Assembly (NCBI GenBank): GCA_946902875.1
Contig: OX336359.1
Location: 4,464,001-4,528,000 of the forward strand
DNA from: Nematopogon swammerdamellus
Taxonomy: Eukaryota; Arthropoda; Insecta; Lepidoptera; Adelidae
Length of the DNA stretch: 64,000 nt
Direction: 5' to 3'
The position numbers were made by a program, and so were the translations under genes. Of the stretch, positions 27,001 through 33,640 are shown piece after piece. Position 1 is the first letter of the stretch. Each line of letters begins with the position of its first letter. Below the pieces are notes generated by a model. That model saw only the letters and a list, made by a program, of their open reading frames with translations. It did not search any database and was not told the DNA's origin.

Positions 27001-30000
27001 GGAAACCCTTGGCGTGTGGTCACCGGACGCACGGGCTTTTGCCGAAACCATCGGGAAATTGCTAGTGGATAAGTCCGGTGACGTGCGTGCCAAGGCTTAC
27101 TTCATACGCCGCATAAGCCTAGAAATTCAAAGCGGGAACGCTATTAGCGTCCTAGGGACTATGGCTGCCTCGGCTGAACTAGAAGAAATTTTTTTATTTA
27201 TAGGTTCTCCTTAATTTTTCTTTTGTTAGATAGGTAAGTTATGTTTTAGGTTAGTTTTAGTTATTTGTTTTAGATTTTTATTAATTGTTTTGATTACTTA
27301 ATTCCTAGATTAAATAAAGTAATTACAAATTAACATTTTACTATTTAAAAAAATGAAACATTCACAATAATAAAAGGACTATATATAGTCTGTGATAAAA
27401 GGAAACAATTTATAAAGAAGAAGAGCTGTCATAGCTGTCAGTTGTATTTTCATTTAATAACATTTACAAAACATAAATAACTAGAATTCTGAAAAAGTTT
27501 CGATATTATATTGCATTATTTTATTATTTTGAAGCAAACATACACAGAAGATCTATAGAAGTGAATTTTGAGTGGGTAGTAAACGGTGGGTCTGGTTGCT
27601 GCGCCTATGTTATGTCTATAATAGTTAAACTAAATCAATAAAAACTCAGATTGGCAAAATCTGTTGAAATTTCAGTGAAGATTTAATAATATTTAGGCTA
27701 TTAATTGACACCATTTTCATCTTTTTACAATCGGGCCCAAGATTGTATGAAAGCGTATCCGTCTCCTTTCTGAGCACGTGATTACGGCATTCAATCTTTT
27801 CGACCGTGCACCCATGGTAAGGTTTTGCTTGTAAAATTTTAGAATATGTGCTGGAGTCACCATCGGAAATTAATTTAGCATAAACAAGGCCGTATCTTCC
27901 GACGATTTAAATTCTTCCAAAATAATTTCACACTCCATGCCTGTAGAAGGCCCATTATAATTTTTGAAACATTTGTGGTTATTTCGTTCGACTTTATTTT
28001 TTTCTGCCCGGCTACAAACGATACAAAACTTATTTTTCACGCCCATAACACCACCTCTCTAAATCTTTTGCCAGCTATAGCCGCAGCTCCCGATAAGGCG
28101 GAATAATTTTGTTTGTAAGATCTCTTTGACCAACACCCGTCCGCAATAACTTCAATTATTGCGTTGCCGAATTTATCAACACGACCTTCTTTTAAAGCAG
28201 CATCGCGTTCTCTTTTTGCAGCCTTTTCCATTTCTTCGGCAGCCGTTTCATGCCATTTTAAACAAATATCATTGTGCATTTTCGAATAAAATGGATTCGT
28301 CATGAAGGGGACATTGAGTGCTGCCATAAGTTCTTCTAATTGCGAAAAACCACATCCTATTGCAATTGCACCCGCAACAGCGGACCTGTTTACGTCTACC
28401 GGATTTTCTGTATTTTTTCTCATTACTAAACGGTTTTATTTAGCTTGACTCCGTATATTTGTTTCTATCTTTGTTTCAAATCTTGCGACAACTTTTTCAA
28501 CTACTTCTACTGAACCGATTTTTATGAAACTTTGCACACGCATTGAGTTCTCGTGACAATACAATATTATGATAATTTCAACTTGGTAACGAGGGTCTGA
28601 TGATGGAGTCAGGAGGTGGACAGTGCAACTCTTCAACCGTTACTAGTAACCCCCTCGAGTTTGGGCTCATTTGGTTGGTTTGGACGAGTGTCTCATACTT
28701 CTACCAATACACTTGGTGACGAGGGTCTGATGATGGAGTCAGGAGGTATACAGTGGAACTCTTCAACCACTTGGTGACGAGGGTCTGATGATGGAGTCAG
28801 GAGGTATACAGTGGAACTCTTCAACCGTTACTAGTAACCCCCTCGAGTTTGGGCTCATTTGGTTTGTTTGGACGAGTGTCCCATACTTCTACCAATATAC
28901 TTGGTGACGAAGATCTGATTATAGATGCAGGAGGTGAACTGTTGAACTTAAATAAAACAAAAATAATGATCAGGATATTTCTTTGAATCCACCCAAGTTA
29001 AGGTTTCTGTATTGTGCCGAGAACTGTGTGGCGTTAGGGTGGCTAAAAATGATACGTCGTTAGCGATACACCACCCAACTCAACGTTTGAAACGTGCCGA
29101 GGACTGTGTGGCATTAGGGTGGATAAAAATGATATGTCGTTAGCGTTTCAACCTCAAGGCTGGGCACACCTTGTTGTATGAGAGCCTTGCCCCTCTACAT
29201 GGACCTCTGGGGGGTCTACTGTTATTGTTCCATTACTCGTGGGAACAACATGAAAGAAAAAAATTATAAAAAAATCAAACTAAAAACGAGTAAATAAAAA
29301 AATTGGTAAAACAACTTTTAAGTTAAACGGTTTTATTAAAAAACAACAGCTGTACAAAAAACAAGAAAAAAAACATCACCTGTACAAAAAGCTAGAAAAT
29401 AATAAGGACACAAACCTGGGCCTTCTTAAGATTTTACGTCTGGGTAAGAAATCGTGCAATACTAGCGTGCTGTCTTCTCATGTCAGATGCCAAAGGGCAC
29501 TTTGTGTCGCTGCGTCAGCGGAATAAGTAATAAATTGAGACTTTTAACAGACTAATATAAAAACGTGGGGCGTATAATATGCGTAATAACATGCGCCCCA
29601 CGTTTTTATATTAGTCTGTTAAAAGTCTCAATTTATTACTTATTCCGCTGACGCAGCGACACAAAGTGCTCTTTGGCATCTGACATGAGAAGACAGCACG
29701 CTAGTAATTCACGATTTCTTACCCAGACGTAAAATCTTAAGAAGGCCCAGGCTTGTGTCCTTATTATTTTCTAGCTTTTTGTACATGTGATGTTTTTTTT
29801 TCTAGTTTTTTGTACAGCTGTTGTTTTTAATAAAACCGTTTAACTTAAACGTTTTTTTACCTATTTTTTTATGCAAGTATCAACTGTGAATTTTTGATTA
29901 CACATGTTACAGCCTAATACAATAATTAAATTTAGTCCTATTTTTCTTTCCGATATTACGCTCATGGATTGTAACCTACAGTTAGCAAGTGCTTTGTGTC

Positions 30001-32192
30001 CAGATATGATTTTTAAACAATCAATTAGATGTTGTAAATCTACCAATCTCCTGCCTTCAATTATGTAATTTTTTCCCCTGTCACGTCCGGTGATGACCTG
30101 TAAAAAACCAAAACATATAATTATAAATGTTTTAATAATAAATAATATTTATTTCTACTGAATTAGATCATTTAAAACCCTAGGCTAGGACTGACCGCAT
30201 TTGTTTATACGTTTTTTACATTACTCTATGCAATATTGAATTTTTCATAAAAATCAACCTTCTGTCTTTCTTTGGTAATACGTTTTGTAGTTATTTTGCA
30301 TTCGAATATTTAGTGGTTATAATCGCTCGTCGCCTAGAGCTTCGATCTAAAGAGGTGCGGGTTCGAGCTTACGTGTGCAGGGGGACCGCACCGCTTTCTT
30401 TCTCTGAGTTTGATAAGTAAGGATAGGGTATTGGAAGGAGTTTGATAATTAGTTAAAACTGTAACGAAACTTATGTATGTAAACAAACAATCATGTAGGT
30501 AATACCTACTGATTATCAAATAAAATAGTAAGGTATAAAATTAAATTACATGTACATTTTTGTGTTCGGCGGTGGTGGTGGCGTTGACAGCGATATTGGA
30601 GGTGTCATCGAAGGCGGCGGCGGCGGAGGCAGCGGGTTCTGAGGTGGTTCTGACCGTGGCAGCAGCAACGGCAGCGGCTCGGCTAACACCGGCGCCGCCG
30701 CCGCCGGCGCGGCGGCAGAGGCAGCGAGGTATGAGGTGGTTCTGATCTGATCGTGGCAGCAACAGCAGCAGCGGCTCAGCAGATCTCGACACTGGCACCG
30801 GCGCGCGGCTTCGCCAACGAAGGTGTTGATTGTAGTAGGGAACGCGCCGGGATCGCCGCCGCCGCCGGTGGCCAACTATTCTGTTTCTTGATTTCATTTA
30901 GGCGAATTCCTTTATTCCGTAAATATTTCTTCTTCTCGCGTTTCATCATAATGTTTTTATTTTGTTTCCCCATTTCTAGTTAGGTAGCTGCGGCTGCCGG
31001 GAGCCGTGCGGCGCGCAGGCGGGCGTGCGGTGGTCAGGAGCCGTGCTGCGGCGGGCTGCGTGCGCTCCGCCGCAGCTAATCCACACGACTGCCGTCCTCT
31101 CCTCCCCAGTCCCAACACGGAAACAGGACGCCAATATAGTCATAGTTAGGAGAGAGCGTGACGACGCCAGGTGTGAGCGCGCAAGCTAATGTTGGGCGTG
31201 TCTGATCAAATCTACATGAAAACGTTAATTTTTTTTTTACAAAATCTATTAACTTTACAGAGATATCCATCGACACAAAATTAGATATCGTTCATCCGAA
31301 CTGGCAAAAAAATTATCATAATGTTTTGGGGTAAGTTTTGTCGGCAATATAAAAAATAAGAAATAATCGAAGGTTTACAAATTATTTTATTGTGTCGTGT
31401 TATTTTATTGTTTCACGTTTTCCATCGTCACATCATTTAATGAAGAGTTGTAGATTATATTGTTGAAGTTTACAAATACCTTACTTCAGCGGTTTCGCCA
31501 GTAAATTAGATCAAAAACTAGATGTTTCTGCATTAATATCACCTTAAGATACATCGATCTGTCTTACGAGGTTACCGACACATGTGGCCCGTGGACTCGA
31601 CGATCGTTGTGCCCATAGTCGTGTCTGCGCATGAACATCATCTCAAGAGGCTTTCGCTAGAGCCACTTGATTGGATCAAGGGTCAGATGCAGAAGGAGGG
31701 CTTGTTCGACACCGCTCGAATTGTCCGGACGTTTCTCTCTCTCGGGTCCGACCATATCGGTAGCCTGGGTTCGCCCCGCCTCCGGTGGTGGAAACTCCAT
31801 TTTGTTATTTTGTATTAATTTTAGATTTAAGTTTTATATGTAAAATTATTATAAAAAATAAAATGTGTAAATAAACGAATAATATAAGAGAAAAAGGAAT
31901 GTGTGAGAGTTCAAAACCTCACCACAAGTGTTTAAATCAGAACCCGGCAGTAAATAATGAACATCGAACTTTACAAAAAGACAATCTGATAACAGAGAGT
32001 CGTCCCTATCGCACGAACTCGCAAGTATTGAACTACGATGGTATGCGTCGAAGAGGACTTACACAGCCAAACACACCACGACGAACACAGACGTGAAAGC
32101 CAACATAATCGACAGTAGAAAGAAGACGCGTCTTACGAAGTAATTCCTCGAAGATGTCTCGTTGTAGTTGTACACCTCGGCGAGGGGTATGC
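8925..32192 (-). CDS. TMBIM / lifeguard-like membrane protein, left paralog (partial)
   Basis: Minus-strand gene of the transmembrane Bax-inhibitor-motif family: small multi-pass proteins of ER, Golgi or plasma membrane that influence calcium leak and cell death (family knowledge). Five exons are seen at 32063-32192, 21441-21494, 18682-18769, 11666-11788 and 8925-9077. All are open, with AG acceptors and GT donors, and with the same lengths and phases as the right paralog. Family landmarks are RNYFVRRVFF before TM1, IKNPW, PCNYIC (canonically PWN), YKTFFVLIALAIT and FDFTRF. No sequence matching the last exon of the right paralog (C-terminal LGG loop and TM7) occurs between 1 and 8924, so this gene either continues left of the window or is truncated. 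First exon(s) upstream of 32192 are not recognised. Introns total over 20 kb. Confidence 0.82.
9095..9475. other. TMBIM intron 4, exon-5-side part with RTE tail remnant
   Basis: Collinear with 53890-54472. The right copy retains ~250 bp of an RTE 3' end that is missing here: only the last ~45 bp (GGAGAAGGTGTGCCCAGCAG at 9389) remain. No other gene is seen. Confidence 0.75.
9540..11620. repeat. Intronic minisatellite: degenerate part, then 71-bp array
   Basis: From about 10205 to 11545 there are some 18 copies of an exactly 71-bp unit containing TGACCCGTGTCCGTCTCGTC, CCGTCTCCGTCTTTGTATCC and GTAGTGTCACCGTCTCGCAG. 9540-10200 is a degenerate relative with ~70-100 bp spacing. The plus strand is pyrimidine-rich, so the gene's own RNA would be purine-rich. 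The array ends within ~50 bp of the exon 4 donor at 11665. Short ORFs inside are repeat artefacts. Confidence 0.93.
11666..11788 (-). CDS. Left TMBIM exon 4 (TM3-TM4)
   Basis: 123 bp, 41 codons, phase 0. The acceptor is a T-rich tract ending TGCAG; the exon begins TISMSMMTAG and ends LLACSS before GTAAGA. It corresponds to the family's TM3 end and TM4. Confidence 0.9.
11905..12210. mobile_element. ~300-bp insertion in intron 3 of left paralog
   Basis: The right copy reads directly from GCTTTGCGAAT to GTTTTGCACTTTGC at 56826, while the left copy has ~300 bp between those words. The inserted sequence contains ATTCCGCCAGTTCGATT and GCGAAGAAGAACTGACAAG, also found at 60869-60910, so it is an interspersed repeat. 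Class is unknown. Confidence 0.65.
12286..12680 (-). mobile_element. SINE-A copy 2
   Basis: Full head and tail in reverse orientation, starting at the GTCAGCCT-equivalent near 12680. The same insertion is present at 56905-57280 in the right paralog, so it predates the duplication. Confidence 0.9.
12690..13390. other. No gene seen
   Basis: AT-rich, with repeated CATTCGC(A/C)AAATAACACAAAA words at 12855-12950. Small ORFs lack codon structure or recognisable motifs. Confidence 0.5.
13394..13640 (+). mobile_element. SINE-A copy 3, 5'-truncated
   Basis: Begins within the CCTTCCCTTCTTGCCTTACT segment and runs through the common tail to GTCAGTTTCTATTAAAA. The head is absent. Confidence 0.9.
13641..14480. 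other. Unassigned, TACGGTA-rich
   Basis: 13690-13810 has several TACCGTA/TACGGCA words. ACGTGATAACGTC at 13673 and GACGTTATCACGT at 13938 are inverted, possibly the ends of a small DNA element. No ORF is recognised. Confidence 0.35.
14500..15115 (+). pseudogene. RLE-type non-LTR retrotransposon, C-terminal relic
   Basis: Disrupted frames spell the C-terminal zinc-knuckle and restriction-like endonuclease region of an R2-superclade element: CRLCNEKD, a stop, then AMHNVSGCKVL, YLKRHNHLVKYVYWCL, and in another frame PTDRYLPNNRP. A stretch around 14850-15110 reads as a relic of VPSDYNVIKKDTEKLTKYYA and IPIVIGTTGIVGRS. Several in-frame stops show it is dead. The pattern CxxC...H...C fits the family; the exact clade is not determined. 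Confidence 0.6.
15130..15580. other. No gene seen
   Basis: AT-rich spacer after the LINE relic. CCAAGGTGATCTTGGGCGGG near 15220 is a small imperfect hairpin. Nothing else is supported. Confidence 0.4.
15582..15850 (+). repeat. ACCCGACTACGG-type interspersed repeat, copy 1
   Basis: Reads ACCACGGCGGCGAAGC, GGAAGGGTTATG, then (TATG)n. Related sequences lie at 33345-33500, 41605-41860 and 44980-45060. It carries a 65-bp hairpin insertion at 15636-15700. Confidence 0.65.
15636..15700. mobile_element. 65-bp hairpin mini-element with 8-bp target duplication
   Basis: Perfect 23-bp inverted ends (CAAAGAGTTTGTATTACGTC and its complement) around a 19-nt centre. It is flanked by exact direct repeats GATTTTAG at 15628-15635 and 15701-15708. 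Eight-base duplications are typical of hAT transposons, so it is probably an extreme internal-deletion derivative. Confidence 0.85.
15851..16435. other. No gene seen
   Basis: AT-rich sequence with short ORFs that match no family I recognise. GGGTGGGACGCTTTGATTGG at 16157 and CCAATCAAGGCGACC at 16221 form a loose inverted pair. Confidence 0.35.
16440..16715 (-). mobile_element. SINE-A copy 4, divergent, interior replaced
   Basis: The flanks match SINE-A in reverse (ACAGTTTTACTTGGAATCCG at 16448 and CACTGAGCTACCGATGCTGA near 16690), but about 170 bp between them (16520-16690) do not match the 5S-bearing head. Confidence 0.5.
16940..17165 (+). repeat. GGGTTCCGTA-type repeat, copy 1 (partial)
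   Basis: Contains ATTACTAAGCCTCCGCTGTC, a (GTCT/GTCC)n run, GAGGGCTGTATCTCTTGAAC and TAGCCCGTTGAA. The right end is diverged or lost. Confidence 0.75.
17465..17545 (+). repeat. SINE-A 5' module, solitary
   Basis: GGCCGGTACTTAAAAAGAAT, then GTGCATGTCGTAAAAGGCGA and CTAAGGGAT. It is the 5' module found joined to SINE-A at 24587-24680, 37337-37421 and 40125-40205, but here without the rest of the SINE. Confidence 0.7.
17610..17790 (+). repeat. Interspersed repeat 'F', copy 1
   Basis: GCAGGTGGGTCTTCGTGCC, GTTGTGCTGTAATTGACCAG, TTCTTGCAGCACAACACCGA and TTACTCTGCTTACCCC. Other copies are at 38800-38995 (reverse) and 58675-58850. Confidence 0.75.
17795..18430. other. Unassigned, with a small inverted pair
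   Basis: CCCACTTGCACCAACACGAG at 18179 mirrors CGTGTTGGTGCAAGTGCG near 18292, a possible ~130-bp hairpin element. The rest is AT-rich without a gene. Confidence 0.45.
18437..18545 (+). mobile_element. SINE-A copy 5, tail only
   Basis: GGCATGAAATGAAGGGAAGC to GTGTCAGTTTCCATAAAAA. It is immediately joined to a GGGTTCCGTA-type repeat. Confidence 0.85.
18540..18636 (-). repeat. GGGTTCCGTA-type repeat, copy 2 (internal deletion)
   Basis: CCGGCCAAGTGCGAGTCGG joins directly to ACGGACGGACGGACGGCGTA and ends GATACGGAAACC. The same insertion in the right paralog (57447-57845) is full length, so ~300 bp were lost here. Confidence 0.8.
18682..18769 (-). CDS. Left TMBIM exon 3 (TM2)
   Basis: 88 bp. The acceptor is TTGGTTTCAG and the donor GTGAGT. 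Read in the phase fixed by exon 2 it gives IFMFTSMIMQCGSIGRS and then VPCNYICLFFV. The family's CC...PWN segment is here CG...PCN. The overlapping frame that starts MIWFQWNIYV is not the coding one. Confidence 0.85.
18967..19546. mobile_element. GGGGCC MITE, 580 bp, left paralog only
   Basis: Ends GGGGCCTATTTAATAAACGT and ATTAAATGGGCCCC are inverted repeats. The interior is crowded with TTGTCA/TGACAA words. The paralogous right intron reads straight through at 58160-58172, so the insertion postdates the duplication or was lost there. There is no ORF. Confidence 0.88.
19990..21354. mobile_element. Tc1/mariner-superfamily element
   Basis: Imperfect ends GGGTTTTTCATTAAGAGCG and (inverted) GGGTTTTTCAATAGTAACGC flank a decayed transposase. 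The right paralog has the uninterrupted site TTATAATAGTAAGAAAT at 59167, consistent with a TA target. Total 1.36 kb, a normal size for the superfamily. Confidence 0.9.
20065..21078 (-). pseudogene. Mariner-type transposase relic
   Basis: Begins MEPYTLEQRVEIVKIYYQNQ at 21078. A helix-turn-helix region (GRPTESTIRRLMNKFETTGS) is followed by the catalytic core: IFSDEANFW near 20685 (first Asp), WFQQDGATCH near 20420 (second Asp) and PPRSCESTPLEYF near 20310, where the family usually has CDLTPLD. It ends with a stop at 20065. At least three frameshifts split it into four ORFs, so no active enzyme is made from this copy. Confidence 0.88.
21441..21494 (-). CDS. Left TMBIM exon 2
   Basis: 54 bp. The acceptor is TTTTTCAG and the donor GTAAGT. 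It encodes DDIKIFIIKNPWFTLLG and matches 59252-59305. IKNPW keeps the family's (V/I)xxNPW better than the right copy (LKNRW). Confidence 0.88.
21605..22120 (+). pseudogene. R4/Dong-like LINE, C-terminal RLE part (5' piece)
   Basis: Open frame SVHWLRFGDLFGETEGFVCA, then the zinc knuckle CRACHKPGESLRHVISGCS with LHRHNLVARIIHQQL. The endonuclease core follows: WDRSIITDRT, NRLDIVIIDRE and AAIVDITVPHDENLVKAEKD. These match the C-terminal domain of R2/R4-type site-specific LINEs. The frame is interrupted after KAEKDK and resumes at about 31565. It is ~90% similar to 63845-64000. Confidence 0.85.
22160..22335. other. GC-rich block
   Basis: About 170 bp of very high GC and CpG content (GCGCGGCGGCGCGGCGCGAC) in an AT-rich neighbourhood. 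ORFs on both strands are open because the block has few stops; no protein is recognised. Confidence 0.5.
22640..23299 (-). pseudogene. Mutator-like transposase, C-terminal piece
   Basis: Minus-strand frame beginning NRDIMNVPMHAF, with SLLYDVDSNMVECFNSVVAK, VNYSFKQSYQGRCAAAVVSF and NTKKPICTLFKK. This is the C-terminal half of the insect 'Mutator-like transposase domain' protein (recalled). The reading frame joins precisely to the piece at 26562-26729 across an inserted element with a 9-bp target duplication. The ORF's last ~60 residues run into an unrelated repeat. Confidence 0.78.
23383..25450. mobile_element. Foldback element with tandem-repeat arms
   Basis: Left arm 23405-24190 and right arm 24690-25445 are inverted (AAGCTCCGCCCCCTTT with AAAGGGGGCGGAGCTTT). 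Each arm carries two copies of a ~115-bp unit with AAATATAAGACACTTTTATT, and about four copies of a ~117-bp unit with GCCGCCATTTTGAACTTTTT, AGTTACTGG and TTTCAAAATCGATATCTGGG. The loop holds a SINE-A. There is no transposase. Confidence 0.85.
24194..24680 (-). mobile_element. SINE-A copy 6, full length with 5' module
   Basis: On the minus strand it starts with the ~90-bp module (24587-24680, GGGTCGGTACTTAAAAAGAA). The GTCAGCCTCGGTAGCTCAGT head, a 5S-like segment, T-arm, common tail and a poly-A stretch ending at 24194 follow. The layout is the same as in the border-defined copy at 36993-37421. Confidence 0.92.
25845..25997 (-). repeat. GGGTTCCGTA-type repeat, copy 3 (partial)
   Basis: GTTCAAGAGATACAGCCCTC, a (GACA)n run, GGCGTAGGCTTAGTAATAGG and GGATACGGAACC. 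The other end is missing. Confidence 0.8.
26012..26260 (+). mobile_element. SINE-B copy 1, 5'-truncated
   Basis: CCCCTTACTAGGTGGTAGG, GGGTTGGTACCACTGTACTG, GTAAGATGGCCGCATAG, TTCAGTATAGCCAGCAATCC and CATACCGGATTACATAAAAA. It lacks the tRNA-like head present at 35384. Confidence 0.85.
26562..26729 (-). pseudogene. Mutator-like transposase, middle piece
   Basis: Minus-strand frame FCNKLRAMSKDTKYPIKLRK, then LLTDKLIKIMRKSMCKSIKH and GSRIRNINRD. It joins the C-terminal piece (22640-23299) across the 9-bp-duplicated insertion and the N-terminal piece (27767-28423) across a 1.04-kb insertion. Confidence 0.75.
26730..27766. mobile_element. 1.04-kb insertion with GGAGACGG ends
   Basis: Begins GGAGACGGGGATGTTTGGGC and ends with the inverted GGGCCCAAGATTG...CCGTCTCC, disrupting the transposase between ECRNHVLR and FCNKLRAM. 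No clear target duplication is seen. It contains a LINE C-terminal fragment at 26951-27214. Confidence 0.7.
26951..27214 (+). pseudogene. Non-LTR ORF2 C-terminal fragment
   Basis: FAVETLGVWSPDARAFAETI, then GDVRAKAYFIRRISLEIQSG and NAISVLGT resemble the extreme C-terminus of LINE polyproteins common in invertebrates (VETLGPW...QRGNAASILGT, recalled). A stop and an AT-rich 3' end follow. No upstream RT is attached. Confidence 0.6.
27767..28427 (-). pseudogene. Mutator-like transposase, N-terminal piece
   Basis: Starts near MRKNTENPVDVNRSAVAGAI at 28423 and runs IGCGFSQLEELMAALNVPFM, DKFGNAIIEVIADGCWSKRS and YNYSALSGAAAIAGKRF-like sequence. After a frameshift near 28040 it continues as a CIVCSRAEK zinc-type motif, LISDGDSSTYSKIL and VEKIECRNHVLR, then is cut by the 26730-27766 insertion. 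The first 128 residues are an intact ORF. GDGDSS and the C-x2-C...H motif fit the family. Upstream it abuts a TAAACGGTTTTATTTA repeat at 28428. Confidence 0.8.
28428..28970. repeat. TAAACGGTTTTATTTA repeat with internal duplications
   Basis: Units of CTTGGTGACGAGGGTCTGAT plus GATGGAGTCAGGAGGTATAC recur near 28587, 28708, 28770 and 28902, and GTTACTAGTAACCCCCTCGA occurs at 28638 and 28828. This gives a ~130-bp partial tandem duplication. No ORF. Confidence 0.75.
28975..29160. repeat. Tandem duplicate ~90 bp
   Basis: GTGCCGAGAACTGTGTGGCG at 29014 and GTGCCGAGGACTGTGTGGCA at 29094, each followed by TTAGGGTGG...AAAAATGATA and GTCGTTAGCG. Confidence 0.75.
29320..29846. repeat. Near-perfect palindrome, 253-bp arms
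   Basis: Arms 29320-29572 and 29594-29846 are equal in length with only a few mismatches, separated by a 21-nt loop between CGTGGGGCG and CGCCCCACG. Weaker inverted similarity continues outward to about 29300 and 29865. No ORF is supported. Confidence 0.92.
29870..30540. other. No gene seen
   Basis: AT-rich. GGTGCGGGTTCGAGCTTACG at 30356 looks like a Pol III B box, but no convincing A box or tail precedes or follows it. Confidence 0.35.
30560..31080. other. GC-rich, GGC-repeat region
   Basis: Two blocks (30560-30880 and 30985-31080) are rich in GCGGCGGCGGCGG and CpG, separated by AT-rich DNA. A minus-strand ORF (30546-30875) would be Ala/Pro-rich with PPPPPP, but low complexity alone can keep it open. 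It could be a promoter-type island or an amplified trinucleotide tract. Confidence 0.45.
31560..31850 (+). pseudogene. R4/Dong-like LINE, 3' terminal piece
   Basis: Frame MWPVDSTIVVPIVVSAHEHH, LKRLSLEPLDWIKGQMQKEG and LFDTARIVRTFLSLG, ending in the stop at 31816 after LHFVILY, then the 3' UTR. It continues the piece at 21605-22120. The last ~70 bp (GTAGCCTGGGTTCGCCCCGC) match 59690-59760 in the right paralog. Confidence 0.82.
32063..32192 (-). CDS. Left TMBIM exon 1 (first recognised, TM1)
   Basis: 130 bp. The acceptor is TTGCAG before IPLAEVYNYNETSS and the donor GTAAGT after VVVCLAV. RNYFVRRVFFLLSIM matches the family's FIRKVY...LTIQL start of TM1. It is the same length as 60517-60646 with five conservative changes. 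Confidence 0.92.
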
Positions 32193-32299
32193 CTGCAAGG
32201 AAATAAAGGTTAAAGAGAGAGAGAAAGAGGCACAGGAAGATAGAGGTGGGATCGAGTGAGCAAGGATTGCGCCAACACAGACTCAACATTTAATTCCAC

Positions 32300-33340
32300 T
32301 TATGCTCATCTTAAAGACATGTTAAAATTCAGTTTGCACCAACGTTTACAAACTGTCACTTCATTAGATACCTGATTCGACTTAAAGTTAAGACCGGGTG
32401 TTCCGCCCATGGTTTGGCCAATTAACTTTCTAACAGGTACACTGGAAAAGTCAAATTGGAATCTGTCATGCAGAGCGGATCAATAGCGTCAGCAGTATGT
32501 CAAACAGTGTTTTAGAGGCTATTACGCAATGTGGTGCCATCTGCGTTTCTTAATGTTGAAAAATAGAGACGACTCATGCGTAGACATTTATAATTTGATG
32601 AAAAAAGAACTCACTCAAAGACATAACAACCATTTAACCTAGCCGGCCGACATGGTATTCGCAGCCCCCGTAAATGTCCGAATGACCGTTGACGCCGTCG
32701 GACTACACTTCTGCGTTAGTCTGGCGCGCGCCATATTATGTCGTGCTTCCCTAAAAAAAGCCGAGTAATTTTGCATTGTTGAAAGTCGTGGTTTCGCTTA
32801 TCGAGTTACGAGTATAATCTATCATTAGTTTTAACGAGTCTTTGGAGATAGTTAAGTCTGTGTTAGTGCATATGACCCTTAGAGAGAGAGAGAGAGAGAG
32901 AGAGCAGTGTTGGGATTAAGGGCATAATGGCTGCGCCTGACATCTGCGCCTCGGATTCCTTTACTAACTTAATCCAACGATGGCTTCAAAACCATTCGGC
33001 ACAAACAATTTTACTTTGAATCGGTTTTTCTATTCAAAATCTGCGCCCAGTTCAGTAGCCGCCGAGACCAAGGGAGTGACTACTAGTAAATCTGTGCCAA
33101 AAGGAAGAACTGGCATGGCACGCAGTTCACCGAAAGAGAGAGAGATAAAGATGGTGAAGCATTACGACAGCTCGACGAAACACAACGCACCAAGAGCACG
33201 TAATTCGGTCACGCACACGCTTGCACGATAATCAGCTCGTTAGGGCCATCAATTATATTGGATAATTATTATTATTGGAACATCGACGTCAACAAAATTT
33301 CAACTAGGCTATACCAATGATAATTTTTCGAATTCTTACA
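32300..33340. other. No gene recognised
   Basis: Contains a CR1 3'-end scrap (ATGGTATTCGCAGCCCCCGT near 32653), a (GA)n run at 32880-32905 and an 83-codon plus-strand ORF at 32980 rich in Ser/Lys/Arg without family resemblance. Confidence 0.4.
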
Positions 33341-33344
33341 TTTT

Positions 33345-33500
33345 ATTAACGCCCGACGCAAAAGGAGGGGTGTTATAAGTTTGACGCGTGCGTCTGTCTC
33401 TCTGTGTCTGTAATGTGTGTATGCCTGTGTCATAGTAGCTCCCAAACGGATGTAGCGATTTGGATGCGGTTTTTTACAATAAAACTGATTTAACTAGGAT
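33345..33500 (+). repeat. ACCCGACTACGG-type repeat, copy 2
   Basis: TAACGCCCGACGCAAAAGGA, GGGGTGTTATAAGTTTGACG and a GTCTGTCTCTCTGTGTCTG tract. Confidence 0.55.
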
Positions 33501-33504
33501 GGAC

Positions 33505-33640
33505 AGTAGACAGAAAGATAGAAAATGTTTTATTGCTCAAAGAAACATTCAGCAGTAATAAGCACATTAGAGAAAATTTACATAAAGTGCAAAGGGGGAC
33601 TTATCCCTTACAGAGATTTCTTACAATAAAACCTTTGGAT
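33505..33640 (+). repeat. Interspersed repeat 'E', copy 1
   Basis: AGATAGAAAATGTTTTATTG, AAAATTTACATAAAGTGCAA and GGACTTATCCCTTACAGAGA. The second copy is at 59770-59905. Probably a LINE 3' end. Confidence 0.7.

Larger units (their letters stand above)
8893..32292. repeat. Segmental duplication, left copy
   Basis: Collinear with 53693-60690 in the same orientation. Matching blocks are 8893-12680 with 53693-57280, 18540-18965 with 57440-58160, 19548-19980 with 58170-59165, 21355-21555 with 59165-59365, and 31735-32205 with 59690-60665. Both exons and introns match. The left copy is more than three times longer because of transposon insertions. Confidence 0.9.

Noticed and set aside
30355..30400. 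tRNA or SINE head from GGTGCGGGTTCGAGCTT
   Set aside because: No matching A box at suitable distance and no repeated body seen elsewhere in the window.
32980..33231. Possible first exon or small gene on the plus strand
   Set aside because: Opposite strand to the TMBIM gene, no motif, adjacent to simple (GA)n repeat; coding status not supported.
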